Source: Mauremys mutica
Lineage: Eukaryota; Chordata; Testudines; Geoemydidae
Reading direction: 5' to 3'
Assembly: GCF_020497125.1 (NCBI RefSeq)
Contig: NC_059075.1
Location: forward strand, 56,005,321 to 56,069,320
Length of the DNA: 64,000 nucleotides
In this document: piece after piece, positions 1 through 11,780 of the stretch
Layout: each line of letters opens with the position of its first letter
How positions within the stretch are numbered: position 1 is the first letter of the stretch
Position numbers and translations under genes: made by a program
The notes under the pieces: generated by a model
Seen by the model: the letters and a program-made list of their open reading frames with translations, nothing else
Told to the model about the DNA's origin: nothing
Databases searched by the model: none

Positions 1-3000
1 TAAACAAGGGCAGTAAATAAATGGTGGCAGTTTTTACTGAAAACCATATGGGAAAGGTAAGGCTACTAACTGAGGGTCGCTATTAATAGAGTGGGCCTTC
101 TAAATGAAGCTTTGTAGTAGACTTGGTTTTATTTTCTTATTTTGCAGCCTGTATTCAGGCAGTGCTTTTGTTCTAGCTGTAGCTTATATGCTGTTGTAAC
201 ATATCTCCACTTTCTTGTATCTAAAGCATCAGCACTTCAAGGTGATTTTTGGACATTCAAAATAAAAAAAGGTCTTGTTAATAAGAGGTGAGGTACAAAA
301 CCTCAGATCTGAACCCCACATCCCCAGAACTTGAATGGCAACTTTTGGAATGTGAACCTGGATCTGAATTTTGCCATTGCGCCCTTCTCTACTAATAATA
401 AATCTGCTGATTGTGCTAGCTAGGACATGCTGGTGTTAAACAACACAAATTCCATCTGTGGTACAAATTCTGTTCAATAGCAATGTCCTTCATGCTTACT
501 CTAGTCAAGATGCTTTCATTAGGAACGTCTCATTTTTCAGAGGCCATAAAAATTCATTGTTTGCTGAAGTGAATTTGTTTTTGTAGCAGATAATGAATAA
601 TAACATGGATTGGTCATCTTCAAGCCAGCAATAGATAAATAAATAGAAACGCATAGTGTACCTTTTTATTTATTAGCTTTTTCCATTATGATTCAAAAAT
701 GTGTATAGCATTAAAATGTTGTGTAGCATCCTCATCTCCCCCTGCTTTTGTCTATATGTCTATTCAGGCCTCTGTCCTGCAAAGAGAACCGTATGGGCAA
801 GCCCTGCAGAAACATATGGTTCTTTCTGCAGGATAAGAGTAATGTAAGCTATTTGAGTCAGGGGGCTGTTTAATTATACATTTATGAAATTACTGTATAA
901 GTAATCATAACAATAAAAAACTGAAATCTCGCAAGGAAGTGCCCTGTAGCCCTTCTTCCTTTAGGTATTTCACAGCAATATCTTGCATATAGTCAGAACT
1001 TGTATTTATTTATAATTTTATTTTCTGCTCTGTAAAATGTGCTCTGTGCAAATGTGTTTGCTTCAGTCGTCTCACCACAAGTGACCTTTTCAAGCCATCC
1101 TCCTAGTCAAGCCATCCTCCTAATTAAGAGTTGGTGTTATCCACTCAGGGTCTGAGCTAAAGCCCACATCAATCAATGGCTCACTTTAGTTGACTTAAGT
1201 GGGCTTTGGATCAGGCTCTCAGAGAAGAGAAACAAACTCATCTGACCTAGGCGACTGACTCCATAGTGTGAATAGCAAATTATGAATGGTGAATGTGCAA
1301 AGCAAGTGCTGTGGCAATTCACACACTGGAATGTGTTTGCATAAAACATTCATTGAATAATTTCAATAAACAGTCATAAAAATCTGTCTGGATAATTTAT
1401 GAAGAGAAAAAGCACTAACTGTATTTAGTTCCTTACGATAGGTTGTCCATCTCTAATAAAGATGTACTGGACCGTTATGGCAACAGAAGTAAAGTAGAAA
1501 AGACTGAAAAATGTGACAAAATATTATACATACATGCAGGTTTATGGAAAAATTACTGACAATGCCCCAGAAATAGCATGTGATCATATAATTATAGGCT
1601 ATTTTAATGCATGGGTACATATGGGCAGAGAAAATTCCATGTGCAAACTTGATGATGGCATTTCCTGACTTTTCAGGGCTTGTATTTGCACAAGAACACT
1701 CTATTGTTCTAACATAACTTTTATATGGATTATTACAAATTCACAACTGGGTGTGTATGTAACATGTGGTGTTACACGATAGTCAGAAGGTTTATTGTAC
1801 ATATTCTCAGCTAAATTAAATCCAGGCTCATCATGTATAAAGGCCAATATAATAATAAAAGCAAATGATAATACATTTTAATGTATAGACACCCAAGACT
1901 GTCAAACTCTGGTTGCATTAACAATAACTAAAAACATAACTTGTTACATTAGCAGATTGATGTAGCCAAACAATCTGTGGAACACACTAATGTTAAGGTC
2001 AGTCTAACTATTGCCAAAGTACTCAGAGCTCGTCTATGGGCATTATTTTTAATGTTAAAATTTTAATATTAAATCCATAAAATACAAATGCAAATCAGTG
2101 AGAGGAAATGCTATTCACTACCAGTCTGTAGAGGAAAATTTAGGAACTTTAATGGCAGAGATTTTTTAAAACATTTTCCCCCTGTTTTAACTAGTTTAGC
2201 CTAGTTACTTGACTACTCTCGCTCTCTTCCGTTTTGTGGAGGCTTTGATCAAGCACTAACAAACCTTTCAGTATCTCAGACCCACTCACTTTCATTCAAT
2301 AGCATTTTGTTCACTGCTATGTGACATAAGGCTTGGTAATGGTTTCAGGATTTTAGTCCTGGACATAGTACAGCATGTCAACCTCTGGGAGACAGACACT
2401 GACTTAAAGTAATTGATAAATCATTCTTACTGAGTGGTGATCGTTTGAGGCATGCTAGCTACTGTGCTAGCACAGAGAGGGTGGAGTACTGGGAACCAAG
2501 GAACCTGAAAAATGGCTTGGAATTTTATATGTTATCAAGAACAATATCACTCTGAATAACCAGTGATACAATAAAAATTCTGTAGCTTTCTTTGTGTAAA
2601 AAATATCAATCACCTGTGATTGAAAAATGAATCAGTAAAGTTAACCTAAGCTGTCAAATTTGATTTATTTAGAGGTAAACAACATTCCAAGAGGATTTGG
2701 TGAGCCTGTGTTTGGCAAAAGGGTATGTCCAGGTTGCAGCATTACATAGATTGAATGTCCAAACATTTAAAAACTCTTTCATCATGGGCCTGAATACGAA
2801 AATGACAGCCTTCCTTTAGTGACCTTAGAATGTCCGGCTATTTGTTATGGGCTTTCTGTAGTCAGTTTCACCTTCTGACAAGTTGTTGTTTTTCTGATTC
2901 TTAGATTAATATTGAACCACTGAGGTGCAAATATGTTGGGATAGATCCTTGGCTGTTGCGAATCATTTGAAACAATGGAACTAAGCTGCATTACGCTACC

Positions 3001-5022
3001 TGAAGAGCTGTGCCATTACTCTGAATGGTATTATTTCTCACTCCCCTATATAATATCTGGCAAGAATGTATGATCAGTATATCACAATATCATCATTATA
3101 TTGCACATCCTCCTTCAAACAGGTATTTATTCTAATTTGTAGCAGATTTCCTTTTCTTCTTTCCTTTCCTTCACTTTTAGTTATTTGAGAACCTAATAAA
3201 AACCCAAACACATGTATGAGGAGCAGATTTCCAGAACACTGAAGTTTGACTACACTGTTGCATATAGGGGGCCACATTTTGAAAAATGGAGGCCCAAGAT
3301 CAATTTTACATCTCTATTTACACATGCCATTAACATAAGTGAGCATGCAAATTAGGTAACTGACTGAATGTAAAAGCAGCTAGCAAGGTGCCTGGCTAAA
3401 ATGAACCAAGGTAATTACATGCACAAATGGCAGGGTGCAATTGTGCACAGAGATTGAGCCTCCCTTTTAGATGATTTTGCCTTTTGAGACATTTTGTTCC
3501 TCACCCAGGTCATTGTATTTCCTTATAATTTAACCCACTGTTGGGAGAAAAATGAATGGCCACAGGGTCAGTATATTCTTTCCTTTTACTTACCACATGC
3601 ACATAGTTCTTACTGGCTTGAGCAAAGATGGATTATTAGCAGGAACAGGAGCAAAACTTACACATACATATCCTAGTTCAGATCTCAAGCATAACATAGC
3701 TCTTTGTTGAATATCTCCAAGAAAACTGCTTCTAATTACTGCTTCCAACTTCTGTGACTGCGTCTCAAACCCATTATACGCTAGTTGTGTAAGAACAAAC
3801 ATGTGCTTGGCCTTCTGCTCAGAAATCACAACCTCACGTGGCATTGCCCTTATGGTTCAGGGAGTGGGGCAAGTGGGGCTCCTTCATAAGCTGCTGGGAG
3901 GCAATAATTGCTATAAAAGCCATTTAAAACAATCATGTGTAAAATGCAATTGCCTTTGAGACAACAGGTGAGAAAATGTGGTGACTGCTGTCTTAATGTC
4001 CCATTCGGGTGTTTTAAGTCATTAAGATCTTCCTATATAGAGAAAGAGAAGATGTAAAATCATTTTTCTGGTCATTTTTTCATATCTTTAGAATAATATT
4101 TTAATGTTTTGGTCCTTATGCTAAATTTAAATTAGTCATTTAAAAGCCTGGACTAATATATAAAAATAATTTCCCTCTCAGAGAATCATGTAATGTGTTT
4201 CATTTGTACGCTAGTCTCTTCTTTCCTTGTTAGTTTGGTTACAAAAGACAGCTGTAACTACTCTCTTTATTAACACCGTATGTGCTGAAAGTCCAATCCA
4301 AACATAAACATATAAAAGGAAAAAGTGATCAGAACAGCAGCTTGACTTCTGATGTTAAATGCATCTGGTGATTTTGTAAAGCAACTACCAAAACTCATTC
4401 ATTCTTTCCCTGTAAAAGTAACAGTTCCCTTCAAGGAACCTTTGGGCACAAATAAGGTTTAAAACCTTCTTGAAAATATTTTAATGTACTTTGATTAGGA
4501 AAAGAAGAGTGGGTACTCTTACAGCATAGAAAACTACATAATTTTAAATGTATGGTCCAAAGTTTTTAAAGGGTTTCTAAAATTAACTTAAAAATGAGTT
4601 CATCTATTGGTGTGCATGAAAAATGTTTAATATTAAAGAGACATATTTCTCCCAGGATTTATTGTTCAGAGTTGTTGTTTTTAAAATAATGCATCTCAAT
4701 TTAGAGTTTATGAAACTGTGAGACTAATAGCATTTGCTACAGCCAGGGACGCTATTATGGGAAAGTGATTCCCATATATAGTTTATCAGGGTATCTAAAT
4801 CAGGACCTGCAGAACGCATGCCACTCCAACACTGGGCCTTTCAGGTGGAACAATGAGAACTAAGAAGAGTCAACAAGACTCTTTTTCAATTGCAGCATGA
4901 GCTAGCATTTGTGCCGTCTGTAGTGCTTCAGAGACTAATATACACGGTACTAGCTTACGAAGCTACTGCGCCTCTTGGTTTGTTTTCTCATTTAAAAAAA
5001 AAAAAAGGTTCACAAAAAAATT
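1..5022. other. AT-rich non-coding DNA, no gene recognised
   Basis: Unique-looking vertebrate intergenic or intronic sequence. Open frames here are short (under 90 codons), start at random ATGs and match no family I know. One short palindromic repeat (1150-1222) is listed separately, and a weak splice-flanked open segment near 148-287 is discussed in the findings. Short homopolymer runs (for example the A run near 4994-5006) are the only other low-complexity content seen. Confidence 0.6.
1150..1222. repeat. Short palindromic amniote interspersed repeat
   Basis: The left arm contains CTGAGCTAAAGCCCAC and the right arm GTGGGCTTTGGATCAG, which are imperfect reverse complements around a short centre. 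I know this layout as an abundant short palindromic repeat in turtle and bird genomes, built from 'aaagcccattgaagtcaatgg'-type arms. Similar pieces occur near 12316, 46970 and 61070. It has no coding content and looks MITE-like; the family name is not assigned. Confidence 0.5.
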
Positions 5023-5090
5023 GAGGCCAGATTCTCTATTCACTCCAGTGGAACTGTGCTGATTTACACTAGTTGAAGATCTGGCTCATT
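5023..5090. repeat. Short inverted-end interspersed repeat
   Basis: The sequence opens with GAGGCCAGATTCTC and closes with GAAGATCTGGCTC, which are near reverse complements. The interior has the 'gatttacact agttgaag' wording typical of an abundant sauropsid short repeat. A related copy lies at 14310-14396. Non-coding and MITE-like; family not named. Confidence 0.45.
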
Positions 5091-5270
5091 TTGCAAGATC
5101 CATGGATAAACCCATTGTCATACACATTGTTTTGACCTCACTGTCTGAGGCTGCAAACTCAGGACACTAGGGAATTGGGCAACCATTCACTCTGCTTGTG
5201 CAATAGTGTGCATGGATTTTAAACATCTCATGCATAAAATGGCATTCTGCTAAATGCTTAGGTTTGTAGA

Positions 5271-6395
5271 TTAATAGAGTTTAAGGCCAGAAGGGACCAT
5301 TAGATCATTTAGTCTGACCTCCTGTATAACACAGACCATTAAGTTTCATCCAGTTACCCCTGTCTTGAGCCCAGTCACTTGTGTTTGATTAAAGCATAAC
5401 TTTTCTTTGGCAGTCTGGCTATATTCAGAAAGGCATCCAGTCTTATTTACAAGACGTCAAGAGATGGAGTGTTCACCACTTCCCTTGGTAGTTTGTTCCA
5501 ATGGTTAATTGCTCTGCCTGTTAAAATGTGTGCCTTATTTCTACCTAATCTGAATTTGTCTGGCTTTAGTTTCCATTCATTAGTTCCTGCTATGACTTTC
5601 TCCGCTAGATTAAAGAGCCCTTTAGTACCCAGTATTTTCTCCTCAAGAAGGGACTTATACACTGTAATCAAGTTATTGCTCAATCTTCTTTGTGATAACT
5701 AACCAGATTGAGCTCTTTAAGTATCTCACTATAAGGCCTTTTCTCCAGCCCTTGAATCATTTCTGTGACTCTTTTTTGCACCCTGCCCAACATCTTTTTT
5801 AAAATGTGGGCACTAGAACTCTGCATAGTATTCCAGTAAATTGTAGGTAGTATTCCACTATGGTCTCGCCAATGCCCTATGCAGTGGTAAAATCACCTTA
5901 CTACTCCCTTGTTTATCTATCCAAGGATTGCATTAGCCCTTTATTTTATTTTCAGTTGCTTATCCACTATGACCCCTAGATCATTTTCTAAGTTGCTGCT
6001 TTACAGGATACAGTCCCCCATTCTGTAAGTATGGCCTGCATTCCTTGTTCCTAGATGTATAATTTTGCATTTGGCTGTATTAAAACACATTTTGTTTGAA
6101 TGGGCCCAGTTTACGAAGTGATCCAGATCACTTTATATGACTGCTGTTTTCATCATTATTTACCATGTTGTCAATAGTGTCATCTGAAAATCTTAGCAGC
6201 AGCGTTTTTATTTTCCAGATCATTGTTGAAAATGGTGAATAATGTAAAGCATAGTACCACTTCCTGAGGAATCCTACTAGAAATACCCACATTTGATGAT
6301 TGTCCATTGACAACTACTTTATGAGAGCTGTCAGTTAACCACTTCTTAATCCAGTTAATTGCACGATGTATCAGAATGCTGCTGTAGTAACCCAC
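5271..6395 (-). mobile_element. CR1 LINE, 5'-truncated 3' portion
   Basis: A chicken-repeat-1 non-LTR retrotransposon copy lies antisense to the given strand. The plus strand starts with the reverse complement of the CR1 3' tail (ATAGAGTTTAAGGCCAGAAG, then GACCATTAGATCAT and GTCTGACCTCCTG). It continues through the end of the ORF2 protein and then into reverse transcriptase going right. The copy is about 1.1 kb against several kb for a full element, so it is 5'-truncated, as is usual for target-primed reverse transcription. No target duplication was identified. Multiple stops and frameshifts show it is old and inactive. Confidence 0.88.
5447..6395 (-). pseudogene. CR1 ORF2 reverse transcriptase C-terminal remnant
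   Basis: Decayed C-terminal half of the CR1 ORF2 polyprotein, which in intact elements is an endonuclease plus reverse transcriptase. Reading right to left on the minus strand, 6180-6395 gives a palm segment with NWIKKWLTD, VVVNGQSSNVG and a damaged PQGSVLGP motif (IPQEVVLCF). A frame change then gives FSDDT (about 6128-6200), corresponding to the catalytic F/YADD box with A replaced by S. Further left, 5447-5683 gives the carboxyl end with RAINHWNKLPREVVN, matching the 'VNLWNSLPxEVV' ending of CR1 proteins. At least two frameshifts and several stops are needed to read through, so it is non-functional. Confidence 0.82.
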
Positions 6396-6743
6396 CTAGT
6401 GCGTTTCTAAATGTTGTCCCACAAAGCTTGACCCAGTTGGCATTCACACACACAGTGTCAGTGGTCTGGCATCTGTTCTGTATGTTTGTTGCAGATGTGA
6501 GATGAACTTCATCCCCTCCCCGCCACACACACACATGATCACAAACCAACAAAAATCAGAAGAATTAGTAAATCAAATGCCATCCCTCCCCCCCACTTGG
6601 AATTAAACAAGAGGGCCACAGGGTAGATGCTCTGGAATTTAGGTCAGGCAGGCAGTCATGGCAAAAGTATGAAAATGAGCACAGCTCCCTTCACTGTGCT
6701 CCTGCTCACATGTGTCATACCATCAGTGACAAAGATTGGGCAG
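6396..6743. other. Short unannotated spacer with C- and CA-rich tracts
   Basis: Between the CR1 copy and the solo LTR. It holds a small CACACACACA run near 6526-6536 and a C-rich run near 6587-6594. Nothing else was recognised. Confidence 0.5.
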
Positions 6744-7564
6744 TGTAGTGGGGCGGACTGCCCCACTCCCTGTGAGAATGGGCTGCGGCAGGCCAGGGCG
6801 CCTGCGCAGACAAGGCTTATTGTGAGCCAATCAAAGGAGAGTTTATTGAGAGCCAATCAGGGCCCAGATTAGAGACAGCCAATCAGGGCCAGGCTCAGGG
6901 GTATATAAAGGCTGCCCAGAGCAGGAGCAGTCAGTCTGTCCCAGGCCTTCGACAGGGGAAGGTCAGTCTCCAGGGGAGGAGATTAGCACCGCGGACAGCG
7001 CAGTGCTGGCCAGGCTCAGGGAGGCTAAGGAGCTTGAACCCGTAGCCTGCCAGGCTGCAGGCCCCTGAAGGGAAGGGCCTAGCGGGTGCAAGGGGCCGTA
7101 GGGGAAGCGGCCCAGGGAAACAGACAGCGGAAGGGGAGAGAAGGACAGTGAGGCTGACGCCAGAGGGTCCCTGGGCCGGGACCCAGAGTAGAGGGCGGGC
7201 CTGGGTCCCCCCCTTCACCCCTTGCAGTGCACCCAGCCATTGGCCATAGGGAGCGGCCATCTTGCTACGCCAGATCCCTGACAGGAGGGATTAGACTCAG
7301 AGGGCAATTGCATATAGTGACTGAGGTGTGGGACTGCTGAGCACCGACCCCCCCCGGAAGGGGGCGCAGATGGACTAAGGGGCACTGCCGGAGGGCAGTG
7401 GCCTCGAAGAGGACGCCGCCGAGCACGCAGCAACGCGGGTCCAGAGATAACAGAGGACAGAACGACGGACGGGACACCACCAGGAGGAGGCGCTCCACTG
7501 GAATGAGCTAATTTCCAGAGTCACCAGGAGGAGGCGTCGCTGGGGTGAGTCCCAACCCGTTACA
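6744..7564 (+). mobile_element. Solo LTR (gypsy/ERV-type) with 5-bp target duplication
   Basis: An 821-bp GC-rich block starts TGTAGTGG and ends CCGTTACA, so it has the canonical TG...CA ends inside a short inverted repeat. The same five bases, GGCAG, lie immediately outside both ends (6739-6743 and 7565-7569), a perfect target site duplication. There is no internal retroelement coding sequence, primer-binding site or second LTR beside it, so it is a solo LTR left by LTR-LTR recombination. It contains a clear pol II promoter (listed separately). The block at 7165-7210 resembles 20169-20214 in a second LTR of this window, linking the two families. I place it with turtle gypsy-like LTRs from memory; a class assignment needs a repeat library. 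Confidence 0.85.
6820..6912 (+). promoter_or_regulatory. LTR promoter: three CCAAT boxes at 26-bp spacing plus TATA box
   Basis: CCAAT pentamers lie at 6827-6831, 6853-6857 and 6879-6883, each followed by CA, and exactly 26 bp apart. They sit in three diverged tandem 26-bp units. TATATAAA follows at 6902-6909, about 19 bp after the last CCAAT box. This is the normal order of an LTR U3 promoter, and transcription would be expected to start near 6930-6940. CCAAT boxes are typically bound by NF-Y, which favours tandem sites. Activity in this genome is not known. Confidence 0.7.
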
Positions 7565-7650
7565 GGCAGTTAACAGTAAAGAAGAAAAACTGCAGATGAT
7601 TCATAGGCGTAGTGGAGCCAGTCTGCCTTTGGAGCAACAGATCCACTTAC

Positions 7651-8048
7651 CTGACACAGTGGGATGAGTGAGATGGGTTCCCTTTCTACCATAGCCATCT
7701 CCTGATCTCGGATGTTTATTTCTACAGCATCCTCATCTAGGCCCTCCTGCTTCCTTTTCCTGTTGCACTTCATGGCACTTCTATTTCCAGAGGAATTAAA
7801 CATCAGAAGAATCCTAATCCTCATCTGCACATTCCTTGAGAGCAGCGTCAGCCGCCTCATCCTCTTTGGTGACAATCTGCAACTCAGCCTCTGGCTCTGT
7901 GAAGTGTTTTTCTTATTGCTAGGTCTTCTGTTAAAGTTCAGTAAATTAGATATATATATTTTTTTATCAGCAGCTCTCTAAGGGCTGCAGGCAGAACTGC
8001 CTGCTTGGGTGGTGGACTGTACTTAGGAAAGTGTGGCCTCTTAGACAT
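7651..8048 (-). pseudogene. Unrecognised decayed coding relic
   Basis: On the minus strand an ATG at 8048 opens a 36-codon frame ending at 7938 with protein-like composition (begins MSKRPHFPKYSPPPKQAV). Just downstream, 7896 to about 7810 reads in another frame as an acidic segment (EPEAELQIVTKEDEAADAA). From about 7770 a third frame gives a lysine/arginine-rich then acidic segment ending ISLIPLCQ directly at a consensus donor (CAG|GTAAGT, exon end 7651). An acceptor-like TTCACAG precedes 7896, and frame 0 of the 246-bp interval 7651-7896 is open throughout. The frame changes point to a dead gene or transposon ORF. I do not recognise the family, and no function is proposed. Confidence 0.4.
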
Positions 8049-8290
8049 TTTCCAAGAGAGTCACTATTATTTTGTCTTTTGAAAACGTATAAGCACATCT
8101 CCTGCTTCAGCTCTTGATCCTCCTCATTTTGTGAAGAAACTCTTTGATTCTGCAACAGAACAGAGAACTCTAGTCTTTCTCAGGGGCAGAGTTGCTCTTA
8201 TAGAATAGTGTAACCCACACATCTCCTGTGTGTGGTTTTCTGTCCCATGTAGTGGCACCAAGACCACTTAGAGAGAGATTAATAAGTCTG

Positions 8291-8445
8291 CTACAGCCTT
8301 AGCTAAGGGTCATGTGGTAGTGGCTCATGCAGTTAGCTCCAGAAGCCCCAGCTTCAGTCCTGCCCAACGACTGAGGTCTGTCAGTGTTACAAGTGGGACA
8401 GAGCACCACACCCAGGAGGTGTGTGGGTTACAATAGCAGACCAAT
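8291..8445 (+). repeat. Probable tRNA-derived SINE fragment
   Basis: The segment begins TTAGCTAAGGGTCATGTGG and continues through CTCATGCAGTTAGCTCCAGA to CAGCTTCAGTCCTGCCC. The order (A-box-like TAGCTAAGG, then B-box-like GCTTCAGTCCT about 50 bp later) matches the tortoise-type pol III SINE head as I remember it. Both boxes are degenerate, so this is an old copy. It is not a tRNA gene. Confidence 0.4.
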
Positions 8446-8966
8446 AATAAATGTAAGGGTTATTTGGAATGTCAAGTACCAGGGAAGCATCAGTAAAGAG
8501 AGGAAGTATTAATCTGTTTCTCTAGTTAAAAAATCAAGTGACTTAAACTGAAGCAATAAACTCCAATCACTGAGTTCCCTCAGGTCAAGGAAAGATTAAA
8601 CAAACCAATGGCCACTCAGACCTCCATCATTTAACAGAGACACCATGTGAAGGGAAACTAGGTGGCTGGGACTAATTCTTTTATTTTCCAAGTACTCTAA
8701 CAGCAGCTTCTTTCCTGCAGTTCTGTGAAGATGTAGTGATAAATGTCCCGTGCTTGGAAAATTGGTTGTATAAAATGGAGGAAGCAAGTTATATGAGGCC
8801 TCTAAAGAACATTTAGGAGGAAGAACCTCTGCTTTAGAAAGGCAAATCTCATTGAACTTTATGGGAATTTTGTCATGGACGTCAGTGGGAGCAGGGTCCA
8901 CAGTCTAAGGTTCCAAGTTTTGCTTCTTTTGCTGATAGAAAAAATAACTTCTTACAACACCTATGC

Positions 8967-9132
8967 TAGTGGTTCTCACCTTTCCATACTGCAACTTCCC
9001 TGGGATCTCCTTCCATCTAGTGGGGACCATTCGTCCATTTAGTAGGTAAGAAGAACAGGATGGTAACAGCCCGTAACATTTTCTGACACCCTCACCTAGG
9101 GTGATCACAACCCCCGAGACTGAGAACCCCTG
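8967..9132. mobile_element. Small hAT-type MITE with degenerate 8-bp target duplication
   Basis: About 166 bp. The left end TAGTGGTTCTCACC and the right end GACTGAGAACCCCTG are imperfect inverted repeats of the 'agtggttctca' type seen on many hAT/Charlie-like non-autonomous elements. The eight bases before the left end (ACCTATGC) and after the right end (ACTTCTGC) match at six of eight positions, as expected for an aged hAT target duplication. No coding capacity. Confidence 0.62.
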
Positions 9133-11533
9133 ACTTCTGCAATACCTTTGCAAACAAGTCCCCTTGGCTTGTTTGCCAGGCAGGTTGGTGAAGAAGATAC
9201 CGGCAGGCTGGTGAAGAAAGTATTGTTTCCACAATATCCTCAAATATATTAATTGCTATGAACAACTGTTACCAACAGTTAGCTGGGTTACTTTCTCCTC
9301 TTATCACTCTGGACCTCACCAGCACCATCACAAGAGGTGTTTAGGCTATTTGTATGCAATCAGTATTTTCTTTTCTGTTAGAAAAGGGTTACTAGACATT
9401 CTGTATCATACTGAATTTCCCATATCTCAATGACATGTAAGAGGGTATGTCTCATAGGGGAGATGTGAAAAAAGAGCTGGATGACATCCCTAGAGTCAGC
9501 TAGCTCATTAAAACAAGGAACTAAGTGGGGACTACCTGGGATCTTCTATCCAGTTAGGTTATCATCAGTCTCCAGACTGAATTCTGCCAACTGACTGCAG
9601 TGTGGGAAGATGGTGCCATCAGGCTAGGATGGTGTGACATGTCGTAGCTGGTGGGTTCCTCTGCTGGCTCCCAGTTCCTTTTACCTCCATCCTTCTATAC
9701 ACCCATCAGATTCCCCACCTGGTGCAAGGAGGGATGAACTGTGCATAGGATCATGCCTCTCCCTCACCTTTATATGGCATGCAGTGCAAGGTGCACAAAG
9801 CACTAATCCTTGCAGTGCCACAGTTGACCTTATTTTTAGATTCTAATCTGGCAACTGAATTTTCCTTCTTGTGCCTTTGACATAAAGGAGTTTTGCCACC
9901 CATTTATTTCACAAGGGCCATGCAAATAATCCACAGGGACCTTCAACTAATGATCTGTTGTACAAATCAAAACCAATAAAATAGAGGGCATTGTTTTTCA
10001 TTATCCACATTAATTTGTGTATGGATCTGTGCTGTCTCTTGTAGCCCTTTGCACTATGAATTCCCTTCCCCCCCCTCCCCCCGCATTAGATATAAACTGC
10101 ATGGTCTGGCATGCATAAAAACGGCCTTTCAAAAAAAAAATTCCAGACACTTAAGGAGGTTCTTTGAGAACATGGCTGTTTAGGGTCACAGCACAAAATA
10201 CTGGGGTTTGGTTTCATTTTAAGTTTTCCAAAGTCCTCTTTTTTTTTTAATTTGAACATGCATACTCGAATTTTAAAGGGATTATTTTCAGCATTAGTTC
10301 TGCATTTTTCAGCATTATCTCACTTTATGATAATATATACTGTCACATAATGTCTAAATGGAATAAATTGCCAGAAACTCAGGTAAAATGCTGCTAAGTG
10401 TTATATGAATCCTAAATCATTCAAATTTCCATTCCCCCCCTAAACAGAAACTTAGAAATATATAATGGTGTTCAAGTTCATTTCAGCTATTTAGAACCAT
10501 CCATCCAGCCCTACTTCTACAGTATTTTGGATTTTTCTCTGACATTTGAGAAAACTAACCAGATTTTGGATCGACGAATAATCCTCGTTTAAGAGAACCA
10601 GCTGGCTAAAGCAGAAAGAAAACAATGCTCTAGTTTTACATCCATACATCAGGATTCTGTTTCATAGTCTGAGAGTTCAACAGACCATCCCAAAATGCAC
10701 CGAGATACTCAGATGGAATTTAATGTTTTGATATAAGAAAGAAACACAAAGTCAGACACCACTTCTGTAATCTAAACTGGAAAAGGCAGCTAGTGTGCAA
10801 TTTGCTAATAGTTTTATTTAGGCAGTTTTTTTTAACAGTATAGATCTCTTAATTTACAGTTAACTTTATCAGATAATCTATATGTGCATATACAATGAGT
10901 TTAGAGTTTTCAACCCAGTCCCTCATGGACAGTAATCTACATCATAAAGACAGCATACATAATTTACCTAAATTGGCAGTCTCGCCTTAGAAGAGTCTTG
11001 CTTAGAATTGACCTACAGCAACCCCATAGCTGAATTTCCTTCATCCCATCCCTGCCGCCTCTCTTTAAACATGTGGTCTGTCCTGACCAAAGCTGAGATC
11101 AATGGCAGGGCAGTGTAAAGTGCTGTTACTAGTGTGTCCACTTGCTCTTTCTCTGGTTTGAGGATGAATAAACAGACGTCCATATTAACAGTCCCTGCTA
11201 ATACCCTGAACACAGCATGTGTTTAAAAATGTTTTTCTCTTATTATTTATATCCATGAATGCTTGTTCAGTGACTTGTAGCTGTAAAGCACTACATGAGT
11301 GCTAAGTACTGTATAATTATTACATAGGCACTACAATAATACTAATAATGATATAGCGCTATAAGTGTATAGGGTGCTTTGTAATAAGTAGAATGTGCCA
11401 AAGAACAGAACCTATGCCATTAAAACTTACAGTCCCCATGCTACCCTCCTGTAGGGAAGTCCTTGCCTAGGAAAAAGTCAACTGAAGTCTCTGCATCTTT
11501 GAAGGCACTGATATCTTGAGCCTATTTTACCCG
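9133..11533. other. Unique AT-rich DNA, nothing recognised
   Basis: No exon-like open frames or strong repeats were seen apart from C-, A- and T-runs (near 10068-10082, 10129-10140 and 10240-10249). The stretch 11270-11430 has wording such as GATATAGCGCTATAAG and GGGTGCTTTGTAATAAG that resembles the degenerate tail of an ancient LINE/SINE ('gcgctataaatgctac'-type). It is too diverged to call firmly. Confidence 0.45.
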
Positions 11534-11780
11534 TGTGAGGGATTGGCATCGTTTGGTGTAACCTCCTAAGCCACATTGTCACCTGAGTGGAACTGAAGAG
11601 AGAGAGGATCAGGTTTCAAGAGGAAACTAGATTAGGCAGAAACCAGAGGCTCAGGAATGCAGGAATGGGACAAGCTGCAGAGCCTCAGCGTGTAACACTG
11701 GCCTCTCAGCATGTTTAATAAAGCTCTGTTTAACATAGCTCTGCCTGCTTGTCGTATCACCTACTGCTAGTAATGAAACA
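11534..11780 (+). mobile_element. Possible LTR fragment (ERV-like)
   Basis: The segment starts TGTGAGGGATTGGCATCG and about 195 bp later carries a polyadenylation signal in TTTAATAAAGCTCTG (11714-11728). It then has a GT-rich stretch (CTGCCTGCTTGTCGTATC), the usual R-U5 arrangement. A TG start and an ACA near 11778-11780 are compatible with an LTR. No target duplication was found and the right boundary is uncertain, so this is tentative. Confidence 0.35.
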
